Source: an uncultured Candidatus Saccharibacteria bacterium
GTDB lineage: Bacteria > Patescibacteriota > Saccharimonadia > Saccharimonadales > Saccharimonadaceae
Length of the DNA: 54,074 nucleotides
Assembly (NCBI GenBank): GCA_938040655.1
Contig: CALHZK010000007.1
Coordinates: forward strand, 1 to 54,074
Direction: 5' to 3'
The notes beneath the pieces were generated by a model. That model was not told the origin of the DNA and ran no database searches. It saw only the letters and a list, made by a program, of their open reading frames with translations. Of this stretch, positions 42,474 through 50,450 are shown in pieces. Each line of letters opens with the position of its first letter. Position 1 is the stretch's first letter. A program made the position numbers and the translations under genes.

Positions 42474-43626
42474 ACCGACTAGTCATTGCCAAGGCAACGA
42501 CCACCGCACCGCTGGCTACCAATGGGATCATGTGGGCTGACCAGTGGCTTATCACTACTGCGCCCAACACGCCGCCGCACCCCTGACCAATATACACAGC
42601 TGATGAGTTCAACGACAGATTGAGCTGAGCCCGTACCGGCGCCATAGCAACCAGCCGGTACTGCTGTGCCACTGACACCACCCACGCGCTAACAGTCCAC
42701 CCCAGCACACTGCCATACACCAGCCAACCCGCACCCAGCAAGCTTGCTGCCAATGCCAAAAGTAGCAATGACCCAGCAAAGATAATCATCGCCCAGCGCA
42801 CAAGCCAAACACTCTTGACACGATCAGCCAGCCACCCGCCGAGCCCACCACCGAGGAGCGACCCCAACCCAAACACCAGCAGGACAAGACTAAACTGATC
42901 ACTCAGGCCTGCTTGCTTGACCACTGTGCTAAGGTACGACGTCACACCCATACCAGCCATAAAGACCACTATCGTCACAAGCAGCGTCAGTCTCACCTGG
43001 CGATTTGTGAAACCCGCCAACAGGTGGCCAGGGGTTGATCGGTGCGGTGAGGCTGGTGCTTCATGATAGCGAATGCCAACCAAAATACCGACGATCACTA
43101 CAGCCGCAAACGCCGCCATCGCCCAAAATAGCAACCGAAAGCCATAGAGCTCACCCACAAGAGAACCCAGCGGTACCGCCAAAACCGTCGCCATCGTCAT
43201 GCCAGTCATCACTACTGAAATCGCTTTACCCCGGTGGTGAGCAGGTGCCAGACTGGTTGCCAGAGTCATGGCAGTCGGCATCGCCATAGCCGAACCAAGC
43301 GCCGCGACCACTCGAGCCACCATCATCCAGCCGTACGACGGCGCGATTGCCGCAATACTATTACCCACAATGAAAAGTGTCAACGCACAGAGCAGTGTTG
43401 TGCGGCGATTGCACCGACTCATCAACATACCAGACAATGGTGCAAAAATAGCATATACCCAAGCGAATACCGTCACCAAGAGGCCAGTTTGGCCGACTGA
43501 TACACCAAGCTGCTCCGCGACCTGTGTCAATACCGCCGCCAACATGAAACCATCCGCACCAATCACAAAACTGGCACACGCTAAAATTGCTATCTTGCCC
43601 CATGGTACACCCGATCGCTGCCGCAT
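42427..43626 (-). CDS. MFS efflux transporter (DHA1 class)
   Basis: A 399-residue 12-helix transporter. Visible: the motif A region between helices 2 and 3 (GMLMSRCNRRTTLL), motif B-like MMVARVVAALGSAMAMP, a HHRGKAISVVMTGMTMATVLAVPLG stretch (core GKAISVVM and VLAVPLGSLV) typical of AraJ/YdhP-type sugar or drug efflux proteins, and GGWLADRV in the second half. It is first in an operon with the ArsR repressor. GGAGAG precedes the ATG. Substrate unknown. Confidence 0.88.
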   Translation of the reverse strand: MRQRSGVPWGKIAILACASFVIGADGFMLAAVLTQVAEQLGVSVGQTGLLVTVFAWVYAIFAPLSGMLMSRCNRRTTLLCALTLFIVGNSIAAIAPSYGWMMVARVVAALGSAMAMPTAMTLATSLAPAHHRGKAISVVMTGMTMATVLAVPLGSLVGELYGFRLLFWAMAAFAAVVIVGILVGIRYHEAPASPHRSTPGHLLAGFTNRQVRLTLLVTIVVFMAGMGVTSYLSTVVKQAGLSDQFSLVLLVFGLGSLLGGGLGGWLADRVKSVWLVRWAMIIFAGSLLLLALAASLLGAGWLVYGSVLGWTVSAWVVSVAQQYRLVAMAPVRAQLNLSLNSSAVYIGQGCGGVLGAVVISHWSAHMIPLVASGAVVVALAMTSRYETIPNDDNTTSPID

Positions 43627-43640
43627 ATATTCTCTCCTTC

Positions 43641-43672
43641 TTCGATGTATATCGAAATAGTTACTATTTCGA
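43641..43672. promoter_or_regulatory. stacked palindromic operators for the ArsR-family repressor
   Basis: TCGAAATAG-N3-CTATTTCGA is a perfect 9+9 palindrome (43652-43672). It overlaps a second palindrome TTCGAT-N4-ATCGAA (43641-43656). They lie just downstream of the -10 box, a position that blocks initiation. Confidence 0.7.
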
Positions 43673-43701
43673 AGTTTATCGAATTAGTGAGTAGCTGTCA
43701 A
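43673..43701 (-). promoter_or_regulatory. promoter of the MFS-ArsR operon
   Basis: Minus strand TTGACA (43701-43696), 17 bp, TAAACT (43678-43673), followed at once by the operator. Confidence 0.7.
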
Positions 43702-45855
43702 CTATTTTGTGTCTTGCGTAGGCAACGGCGAGTGGGTTGCCTGGTACAATTCGGCGGCGGGCATCAGCACCAGGCTGCTCATTGCTGGGCGAATAGTTGT
43801 ATAGATCCGCCATGGATTATCATCCGACACAGCGACTGCGGCGGGTAATGGAAGAGGCCGCAAACCATACTCACCTCGTAGCGCCGCCAGAAGCGCTAGC
43901 GGTGTTTTGCCGTACAGGCCATATTGGCTCCCTGAGCCATCCATCCGCCACTTCTGGTAGCGCATACCGACTGCCTGGCGGTGCTCAGCAATAATAGCCG
44001 AGCGCTGCGCCCCCGCCGCTCTCATAATTACATTGGCATAATCCGGTGCATCGACACCGGGTGCGACTACACCAGTCAAGACGGTCAGTGCTGGATTGTG
44101 GCGACTAATCTGCGCAAGTGCCGCCAACACCATCGCATCTTGGTCTGGCGAGGCATCAACCCGGTCGACCGTTGCCGGCCGATACATGACATCACCACCA
44201 GTATCAACACCGATCACCACCTCGGCGCCTGTTTGATCGATAAGCGTTTGTACATCATCGGCGACGACCGCCGTCATATGTGAATCTGGTGGATTCAGCA
44301 TATATATCGGTGTGGTGATCTGGTCATCCTGTACCACAATATGCTCCAAAAAGCGCCAGCCCGTTGCCTTCGTCTGTGCTGTCACCTCTAGAGTCGCAGC
44401 ACCATGCCGACGCCCGGGGTTGGTCAGTGGCGTGGTGTGAGCACGCACCGACACAATAGCCACCGGCTGCACATCGGCCGCCTGCATATGTAGCTGACTC
44501 AGCATAGCTGCCTGCAACCCATCCGAGCCACCGCCCATCCCCACATAGAGAACTCTCTTACCCCGCAACTGGTCAGTCGAGAATTCTGGCACGTTCTCGA
44601 GGGAGATCGATGGCAGCTGCCGTAGCTGCGGTAGATACATATCGCCCTGGCGGATCATACGTAGCTCAGCCTGACTGATATCTAACTCGCCTTGATTTGC
44701 CAGGTGTGCGAGCTCTGACACATCAGCAACGACGACACCAGATTGCCCAGATCGGCGAGCCGGACTATCAGCGATCTGCACCTCCTGAAGTATGTGCGCA
44801 AAGTAAGTCAAGCTCTCTGCCAAACCGTCATGGGCCCGCAGGCCAGCAAGTAGCGCTGGCGCGTAGTAGACGAGTGTCGCCCGATCAGTCACACCAGTGC
44901 GAGCTAGCTCGTGAGCCAAAATTGCTTGCACCGGCGGCAGCTGCTGCTCGTAGGCCTCTCGCAAATGAGCAAACTCTACTGGGTTATCCATACGTAGCAT
45001 ACACGCCAGGCGAACCTGCGCATACTGTATTGGATTACCCGAAATTTCCTCTGGCGCCACATTGATACCAAGCATCTCGGCTCGACCCGCCAGATAGTGG
45101 TTATAGCAGTCTTGGCTATCATTGTGGCTGTGTAATGCCTCAATTGCCACGACTACCTGCTGATAAAACGACGATGTCAGTATCATCGAGCCTGTGATGT
45201 TTCGGTGGCCAGCCGCACCAGCAATATCCAGCACCGTGTGGGCAATATATAGTGCCCGTACCGACTGATCATCTTCAGATAGCCCAGCCAGTGCCGCCGC
45301 CGGTGCCTCTGCTTGCATGAATTGCCCCAGATTTAAATCTTGCGATAGCACACGCCGGATAACCTCCTGGTCTTCTTGGTCAAACTGGCCAAACGTCGGC
45401 AACAGCATCTGGCGCTGGGCCGTATAGCGGTCGCTGAGTAAGCGGCGCATCACCTCATCATGATCAATAGATTCAGCTGAATTCGTCACTTGGGTAGCGA
45501 CTGCCGGATTCTTGCCAAGATCGTGAACTAGCATGATATAGCGCATCACATTTACCTGCCGCTCAGTTGGCATCAGCTCAGTGAACCATTGATGCAGCTG
45601 CCGAAACTGCTCTTCAGAGAGCTTGACCACTTCTTTTTGTGGTGCAGTGAGTTGCTGGTACGCCGCCTGGTCGCCCCGTAGCAATAGCTCTAGGCAATTA
45701 AGCGAGCACTCGGTGCGCTGCCGCTCGGCATCGCCTATCGGCACACCATCATTGGTCAGCACCTCAGGCGATGCCTGCATATCTTGGCCGACGAGCAAGT
45801 GATATTCCGAGAGACGCGTCACGTCAAGTGGCTGAATTTCAGGTCGATTTTCCAT
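43702..45855 (-). CDS. HD-domain protein fused to a DUF1152-like domain
   Basis: A 717-residue soluble protein. The N-terminal half is helical and holds an HD motif in YIMLVHDLGKN (His111-Asp112), with further histidines (SIDHDEVMRR, AGAAGHRNITG) spaced as in HD phosphohydrolases. From ~440 a Rossmann-like half begins with KRVLYVGMGGGSDGLQAAML, and later GVDTGGDVMYRP and SPDQDAMVLAAL, which resemble the archaeal and bacterial DUF1152 family. I know of no such fusion. ATG 45855 follows GGAGGG; a TTGACA promoter sits upstream. It could hydrolyse a nucleotide or sense one; no activity can be named. Confidence 0.65.
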   Translation of the reverse strand: MENRPEIQPLDVTRLSEYHLLVGQDMQASPEVLTNDGVPIGDAERQRTECSLNCLELLLRGDQAAYQQLTAPQKEVVKLSEEQFRQLHQWFTELMPTERQVNVMRYIMLVHDLGKNPAVATQVTNSAESIDHDEVMRRLLSDRYTAQRQMLLPTFGQFDQEDQEVIRRVLSQDLNLGQFMQAEAPAAALAGLSEDDQSVRALYIAHTVLDIAGAAGHRNITGSMILTSSFYQQVVVAIEALHSHNDSQDCYNHYLAGRAEMLGINVAPEEISGNPIQYAQVRLACMLRMDNPVEFAHLREAYEQQLPPVQAILAHELARTGVTDRATLVYYAPALLAGLRAHDGLAESLTYFAHILQEVQIADSPARRSGQSGVVVADVSELAHLANQGELDISQAELRMIRQGDMYLPQLRQLPSISLENVPEFSTDQLRGKRVLYVGMGGGSDGLQAAMLSQLHMQAADVQPVAIVSVRAHTTPLTNPGRRHGAATLEVTAQTKATGWRFLEHIVVQDDQITTPIYMLNPPDSHMTAVVADDVQTLIDQTGAEVVIGVDTGGDVMYRPATVDRVDASPDQDAMVLAALAQISRHNPALTVLTGVVAPGVDAPDYANVIMRAAGAQRSAIIAEHRQAVGMRYQKWRMDGSGSQYGLYGKTPLALLAALRGEYGLRPLPLPAAVAVSDDNPWRIYTTIRPAMSSLVLMPAAELYQATHSPLPTQDTK

Positions 45856-45892
45856 ATACCCTCCGGGGGATCTTAGCAATTACACTGCTTCT

Positions 45893-45921
45893 AACATACA
45901 ATAATATACGTTATTTGTCAA
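45893..45921 (-). promoter_or_regulatory. promoter of the HD-DUF1152-like gene
   Basis: Minus strand TTGACA (45921-45916), 17 bp, TATGTT (45898-45893). The -35 box overlaps the last codons of the DUF167 gene. Confidence 0.7.
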
Positions 45922-46135
45922 TCTGAAAGATCTTTTGCGGGGAGGTCGCACCACGTAGCAACACTACCTGCCGTTTCGCCACACCAAAGTAAGCAGCCAG
46001 CAACCGGACCGCTGCCAGATTCGCCCGCCCCTCAATTGCCGGCGCCTTGGTATACACTGTCAGCGAGCCGTCATCATTCGCCACCACTTCTTCGCGGTGG
46101 CGAGAGTTAGGCTTGAGGCGAACTGACAGTTTCAT
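45911..46135 (-). CDS. DUF167 (YggU) family protein
   Basis: A 74-residue protein: MKLSVRLKPNSRHREEV, then VYTKAPAIEGRANLAAVRLLA and VVLLRGATSPQKIFQI, which cover the whole conserved YggU/DUF167 fold. Family function is not established. An extended -10 (TGCTATAAT) at 46182-46190 gives a ~40-nt leader containing a small palindrome (AGGAG-N5-CTCCT), which could pair a GGAG segment away; no Shine-Dalgarno site lies next to the ATG. Confidence 0.9.
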   Translation of the reverse strand: MKLSVRLKPNSRHREEVVANDDGSLTVYTKAPAIEGRANLAAVRLLAAYFGVAKRQVVLLRGATSPQKIFQIDK

Positions 46136-46213
46136 AACAATTTATTCCAAACGTAGGAGGTTCTCTCCTCATTCTGGGCTGATTATAGCATAGAAAAGAG
46201 GTGTAGCCGGCCT

Positions 46214-46870
46214 CTACGAGCCACCGTGCATGATCGACACAACGTCGTGCTTCGTGACAATCAGGTGGTCAAGCAGCTGGATACCAAGGAGTTCTCCTGA
46301 TTCGATTAAGCGGTCGGTCACTGCGTTGTCGGCTTGGCTTGGTTCAAGGTCGCCGCTTGGGTGGTTGTGGGCCACGATGATCGAGGCGGCCCGGTCAGTG
46401 ATTGCATCTGCAAATACTTCACGAGGGTGAACCAAGCTCGCAGTCAAAATACCAATGGTGATAGTCCGTTTGGCAATTAACCGGTTCGCGCCGTCAAGCG
46501 TCAGGCTGACAAAATATTCCTGTTTTTTGTCACGAATATCCTGTAGCTGGGCGGCGGCTTTGGCTGTTGTGTTGATAATCGGTTGGTCACTTGGCAAAAG
46601 GTAGCGGCGTGCTAACTCAAAGTTAGCGAGAATAACCGGAATTTTTGCCTCACCAAGGCCAATGATCCCGGCCAGGTCACCATATGACATGTCGCCGCCT
46701 TTGGTGCGCAAAATCTTCAGCACCTGGCGAGCAATTTGCGACACATCAGCCTGGGCATTACCACTGCCGATGATCGCCATCAGTAGCTCCAGGTCAGACA
46801 AACGAGCCGGACCAGCTGCTGCTAATTTTTCACGCGGCCGCTGATCTTTGCGCTTGTCGAGCATTTTCAT
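46214..46870 (-). CDS. radC: RadC family JAMM-type protein
   Basis: A 218-residue protein: N-terminal UPF0758 helical region with a helix-hairpin-helix (LAGIIGLGEAKI), then the JAB1/MPN metalloprotease-like domain with HNHPSGDLEPSQAD (metal ligands) near residue 165-180 and an upstream Glu in VHPREVFADAI. The role in DNA repair is doubtful; the fold is a putative metal hydrolase. TATAAT lies six bases before ATG 46870; a GGAGG between them would serve the second ATG (46864) if transcription began earlier. Confidence 0.94.
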   Translation of the reverse strand: MKMLDKRKDQRPREKLAAAGPARLSDLELLMAIIGSGNAQADVSQIARQVLKILRTKGGDMSYGDLAGIIGLGEAKIPVILANFELARRYLLPSDQPIINTTAKAAAQLQDIRDKKQEYFVSLTLDGANRLIAKRTITIGILTASLVHPREVFADAITDRAASIIVAHNHPSGDLEPSQADNAVTDRLIESGELLGIQLLDHLIVTKHDVVSIMHGGS

Positions 46871-46903
46871 GCCTCCATTATAGCATCCTTTAGGCGCCGG
46901 CCA

Positions 46904-49069
46904 CTATGCCCGGTGGCGCGGTAATTGGCGCTGCCGCATGGCGACACAGACCGCCACAACACCCACCAGCCTATTCATAAGACCCCAAAAGCCACCCGCT
47001 TGGGTATTGGCTAGTGGAGATTCCGGTGGTCGCTGATCGTACGGTGAGCTACCTGACACCACCTGGTCAGAGTCATCAGGCAGCGGGGCTGTCTCTATTT
47101 CTTCTACGATTTCTTCTACAAGAGAAGATTTCACCTGATCGGCCCGCCAAACTGACTGCACAACCTCTTGCTCACTTCCCAAATAGTCAGACACCTGATT
47201 ATCAGAGCGATTCACGGGCGGTTGTGGTTCATCATATGATATATCATCAGACACATAGGTTTTCTGAATCACAGAGGAGCTGTGTGGTGGTGCTGGTTGT
47301 ATGTGCGCGATTGCGTCATCAGCGTGCGGAGGCACCTTTTCCTGATACGCCAACTGCGGCATTGGCGGTATCACCGATGATGAACTAAAGGTTAATTGCT
47401 GGCTCGGCAATGTGTGATTATCTGATGGTAAACTGCCCTGCTCTGATGTGACTACAGCTGGTTGGCTGGCTTCATAATGATCGGCAGCTATCGATCGCTG
47501 GCGAGGCGGAGTCGCTGGTAATATTTGCTCAAAAGTAGTCGATTGGTGAGATTGTTTTGTGGTGATATTGACCGGTTGTTTAGTAATATTTTTCTCTGTT
47601 AGTACCGGTTGTGTTTTTTGAATATCAGCCAGTTGAATAGAGTCAAAAACGAATGGCTGTTTCATGCTCGCTGGCGGTACTTGCTGGGCAGCTTGAGTAG
47701 CTTTTGAGGTGGGTGATACCTGCCCAGCTACTGCCACCGGCCGATCGGCTCTCGAGCTGGTAGTTGAGTCTACCACCACCGGCGAGGCCTGCCTGATCGA
47801 CTGATCAAATAGCTTATTATATTGGCTGGCGGTTCGAGCTACCCAAGTCGGCTGAGGTGGGGGTGGCGTGAGTGAGTGAGTTGCTTCGATAGGACCGTCA
47901 GTTAACTGAGCTTGACGATCTTCTATATCATGTGTGGTATAATTGTCTGATAACTTTTCTCGAGGCTGCGGAGTTGTGCGTGGCTGTGGTGACGTCATAG
48001 TATGACTCGGTAGAGACGGCTGGAGGCCAGCGGTGTCTGGCGTGACAGCGAGTATGGGCTTGTTTGGCGCCTGCGAGACACTCTCTTCGGTTGTGGCCAC
48101 CTCATGTGGCCGCTGGAGTGGCTGCAGGTTGACAACCGGTTGCTGCGGGGCATATTGATCAGGCGGCGGCGTGATAGCGACCGCACTCTCGCTGAACGAA
48201 TGCGGACGGAGCGGGTTTTGCAGCAATGGCTCACTCTGTCTCTCAAGAGGGTGCTGTGAGTAAGGCGCGGACGTGACCGCTACTGTATCCAGAGCGATTG
48301 CACTATGAGACTGCGTATCTACAGGATGGCTATCGGCGACAATCTGGGCGGTATTGACGGGATCAGTGATGTTGACGTCGACCAATCCCTCCTCCTGTGT
48401 TTCCTGAGTAGCCATGCGCAATGACGAGCGACCGGCCTCAGAAGAAGAGCTGTGGCGCCGATCAAAGAACCGATAAGCCAACCACGGCGAACGATCAGGC
48501 ACCGCAGGGCGAGCAGCAGCCGAGGAGATGGCTGTCGAGAATGCGCGAGTCGCTGAGTGAAGTGGCGATACCGATACTGGTTTCGTGGCTGCCCGTGTCG
48601 GCGCAGGCGTCCCCCCTACCTCACGGGGTGTGAACAGCGAATACCCTGGAGTATACGGGTCAGTCGTCTCTGATCGGCTACACCCCTGTGTGGCTGGTCG
48701 CGGCGCTGATGGCATCGCCACAATCAGCCGGTCATCATCAGCCAGCAAAGCCCCCAGATAGCTAGCCGATGGGGGCTGCTCGACCCCGGTCAGCTCTGGT
48801 GGCGTCCACGACTGCTCGCTCGCAGGTAGGTCCGCTGAGGGCGCAGTGTCTTGTTGCTCTTTGAGGAGCGCTTGCCGCTCTTGGCAGAGGCGAAGCATCG
48901 GGCAGCCGGCACAGGCAATCGAGCCCAGACCCTGGCACAACTGTGGTGATGGCGTGAGTTTATTAGCCGACGGCTCAGCTGTTGCCTCTGTATTCATAGG
49001 CGGCAGATCGTTCGGCGTATCGCACTCACCTCGAGCCATTGCCATCAAATCAATACTATTTTTATTCAT
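46904..49069 (-). CDS. long disordered protein with N-terminal four-Cys cluster and C-terminal membrane helix
   Basis: A 721-residue protein. Near the N-terminus Cys45, 53, 56 and 62 form C-X7-C-X2-C-X5-C (CAGCPMLRLCQERQAL); the C-X2-CP-X4-C-x3-AL part recalls the [4Fe-4S] site of WhiB proteins. About 600 residues rich in Pro, Ser, Thr and Gln follow, with no predicted fold. An acidic stretch (EEIVEEIETAPLPDD) and one hydrophobic helix (about 695-712, GLMNRLVGVVAVCVA) end the chain. It overlaps the flavoprotein stop by four bases, so it is the last gene of the nrdDG operon. I do not recognise the family; a tethered electron carrier or redox sensor is a guess. Confidence 0.6.
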   Translation of the reverse strand: MNKNSIDLMAMARGECDTPNDLPPMNTEATAEPSANKLTPSPQLCQGLGSIACAGCPMLRLCQERQALLKEQQDTAPSADLPASEQSWTPPELTGVEQPPSASYLGALLADDDRLIVAMPSAPRPATQGCSRSETTDPYTPGYSLFTPREVGGTPAPTRAATKPVSVSPLHSATRAFSTAISSAAARPAVPDRSPWLAYRFFDRRHSSSSEAGRSSLRMATQETQEEGLVDVNITDPVNTAQIVADSHPVDTQSHSAIALDTVAVTSAPYSQHPLERQSEPLLQNPLRPHSFSESAVAITPPPDQYAPQQPVVNLQPLQRPHEVATTEESVSQAPNKPILAVTPDTAGLQPSLPSHTMTSPQPRTTPQPREKLSDNYTTHDIEDRQAQLTDGPIEATHSLTPPPPQPTWVARTASQYNKLFDQSIRQASPVVVDSTTSSRADRPVAVAGQVSPTSKATQAAQQVPPASMKQPFVFDSIQLADIQKTQPVLTEKNITKQPVNITTKQSHQSTTFEQILPATPPRQRSIAADHYEASQPAVVTSEQGSLPSDNHTLPSQQLTFSSSSVIPPMPQLAYQEKVPPHADDAIAHIQPAPPHSSSVIQKTYVSDDISYDEPQPPVNRSDNQVSDYLGSEQEVVQSVWRADQVKSSLVEEIVEEIETAPLPDDSDQVVSGSSPYDQRPPESPLANTQAGGFWGLMNRLVGVVAVCVAMRQRQLPRHRA

Positions 49070-49728
49070 GATTCAAAAAAGGTCTCCGTCGCAATATATT
49101 GATCATCGACACCATTCTTGACCAGCTGCTGCCACACGTCACGCACAAAAGGGAGGCTACCGCACACCAAAAAATAACTCTCTGCAGCCGACGCCGCCAC
49201 AATTTGAGCGACATCAAACCGCCCGTTGTGCCAACCAGCCTGTTCAACGACATTGTGGCGAGTACTAAAGTGGTGTACCGTGATGCTCGAGGCCGCCAGC
49301 TCTGCATCAAAAACGGTAAACTGAGGTGATTTGTGGCTAAAATAAAGCGTCGTCGGCTGCGGCGCATCAGCCAAAATACTCCAAATAGGACTCAAGGCAC
49401 ACCCAGCAGTAATACCTACCAGTGGTCGGTCAGTCAATGGATTAAAATTACCGTAAGGATGACTTACAAAGAGGGTGTCGCCCGGGCGGCGCGAGCAAAG
49501 GTAGCGAGAGAACTCACCACCGACATCTTTCACTGTGATAGACGCCAGCGCTTGGTGAGGCCGGCTCGAGAGGCTATAGGCCTTACCCTCGCGCACTGAT
49601 GAACCAGGCACAAACACTGTGATATACTGCCCCGCCACGAAGTCAAATGGCCGGGCAAAGTACAGCGTGGTCACCTCGGGGTTTTCCTGGCGGACTCGAA
49701 CAATTTTGACAGTCAGTGAATCACGCAT
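49066..49728 (-). CDS. ferredoxin-NADP reductase-like flavoprotein
   Basis: A 220-residue FNR-fold enzyme: FAD domain with the KAYSLSSRP motif (RxYS type; residues 48-56) and GGEFSRYL, then the NAD(P) domain with GITAGCALSPI and a C-terminal CGSLPFVRDVWQQL. No iron-sulfur domain is fused. It overlaps nrdG by 16 bp. In this operon it is the obvious candidate to pass electrons from NAD(P)H to the radical-SAM activase, a step done in E. coli by flavodoxin and its reductase. That role is inference from context. Confidence 0.85.
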   Translation of the reverse strand: MRDSLTVKIVRVRQENPEVTTLYFARPFDFVAGQYITVFVPGSSVREGKAYSLSSRPHQALASITVKDVGGEFSRYLCSRRPGDTLFVSHPYGNFNPLTDRPLVGITAGCALSPIWSILADAPQPTTLYFSHKSPQFTVFDAELAASSITVHHFSTRHNVVEQAGWHNGRFDVAQIVAASAAESYFLVCGSLPFVRDVWQQLVKNGVDDQYIATETFFES

Positions 49729-50450
49729 TGGTCGACATACTTCTCCATTATCTTTTGAGCGGCGAGAAACTCTTGGTCGGTGAAGGTCGTAGCATGCTGG
49801 AACTGCGGACTCAGCACTGTACCGGGTACGAAGTGCTGCAGCGCAAACCGCCGAGCCCCCTTGACCATCTGGCCAATCTTCTCAAAGTCATCAACTGTCA
49901 ACTGCTGGCGCACGATAGTTGTCCGAAACTCATGAGCAATCCCGGAGTGGCGCAGCATATCAATCGTCTCGATGATGGCATCGAGGTCAATTGGCCGCGC
50001 TGCAATGTCAACATACTTCTCAAGCGGCCCCTTGATATCCATCGCCACAAACTGGATTGTCTCTTCAGCAATCATTTGGCGAACCATCGCTGGCCGAGTG
50101 CCATTGGTATCCAGCTTGATATCAAACCCCATTTCTCTAACCAGCCGGCACAGTAGTGGTAAATCATCGTGAATTGTCGCCTCACCACCAGAGATTACTA
50201 CCCCATCAAGCCGATCGCGACGAGATGCCAAAAAAGTCAGCACGTCTTTGACCGGGATGCTCGGCGCCAAGCGCTCCGGCAGCACTAACTCAGGGTTGTG
50301 GCAATAGCCGCAGCGCATATTACAGCCAGAGAGAAATAGCGCTGCTGCTACATGCCCTGGGTAATCCACGAGGGATAGCTTCTGTACCCCACCGATCGGC
50401 ACCACTGGGAGATCTGCATCAGGCAGGGACTGCCACGCCAAACCGTTCAT
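49713..50450 (-). CDS. nrdG: anaerobic ribonucleotide reductase activating protein (radical SAM)
   Basis: A 245-residue radical SAM enzyme: the [4Fe-4S] motif C43-X3-C47-X2-C50 in SGCNMRCGYCHNPE, GGEATIHDDL (SAM contact) and KLDTNGTRP. It uses reduced iron-sulfur cluster and SAM to make the glycyl radical of NrdD. At 245 residues it is of the longer type with a TIM-barrel extension. It overlaps nrdD by 32 bp and the flavoprotein by 16 bp. Confidence 0.95.
   Translation of the reverse strand: MNGLAWQSLPDADLPVVPIGGVQKLSLVDYPGHVAAALFLSGCNMRCGYCHNPELVLPERLAPSIPVKDVLTFLASRRDRLDGVVISGGEATIHDDLPLLCRLVREMGFDIKLDTNGTRPAMVRQMIAEETIQFVAMDIKGPLEKYVDIAARPIDLDAIIETIDMLRHSGIAHEFRTTIVRQQLTVDDFEKIGQMVKGARRFALQHFVPGTVLSPQFQHATTFTDQEFLAAQKIMEKYVDQCVIH

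Noticed and set aside
47014..48633. Plus-strand frames inside the disordered-protein gene
   Set aside because: Antisense by-products of low-complexity coding sequence; no start signals.
46904..49069. Calling the Cys-cluster protein a WhiB transcription factor
   Set aside because: Only the C-X2-C-X5-C part matches; no WhiB DNA-binding segment is present and the chain ends in a membrane helix.
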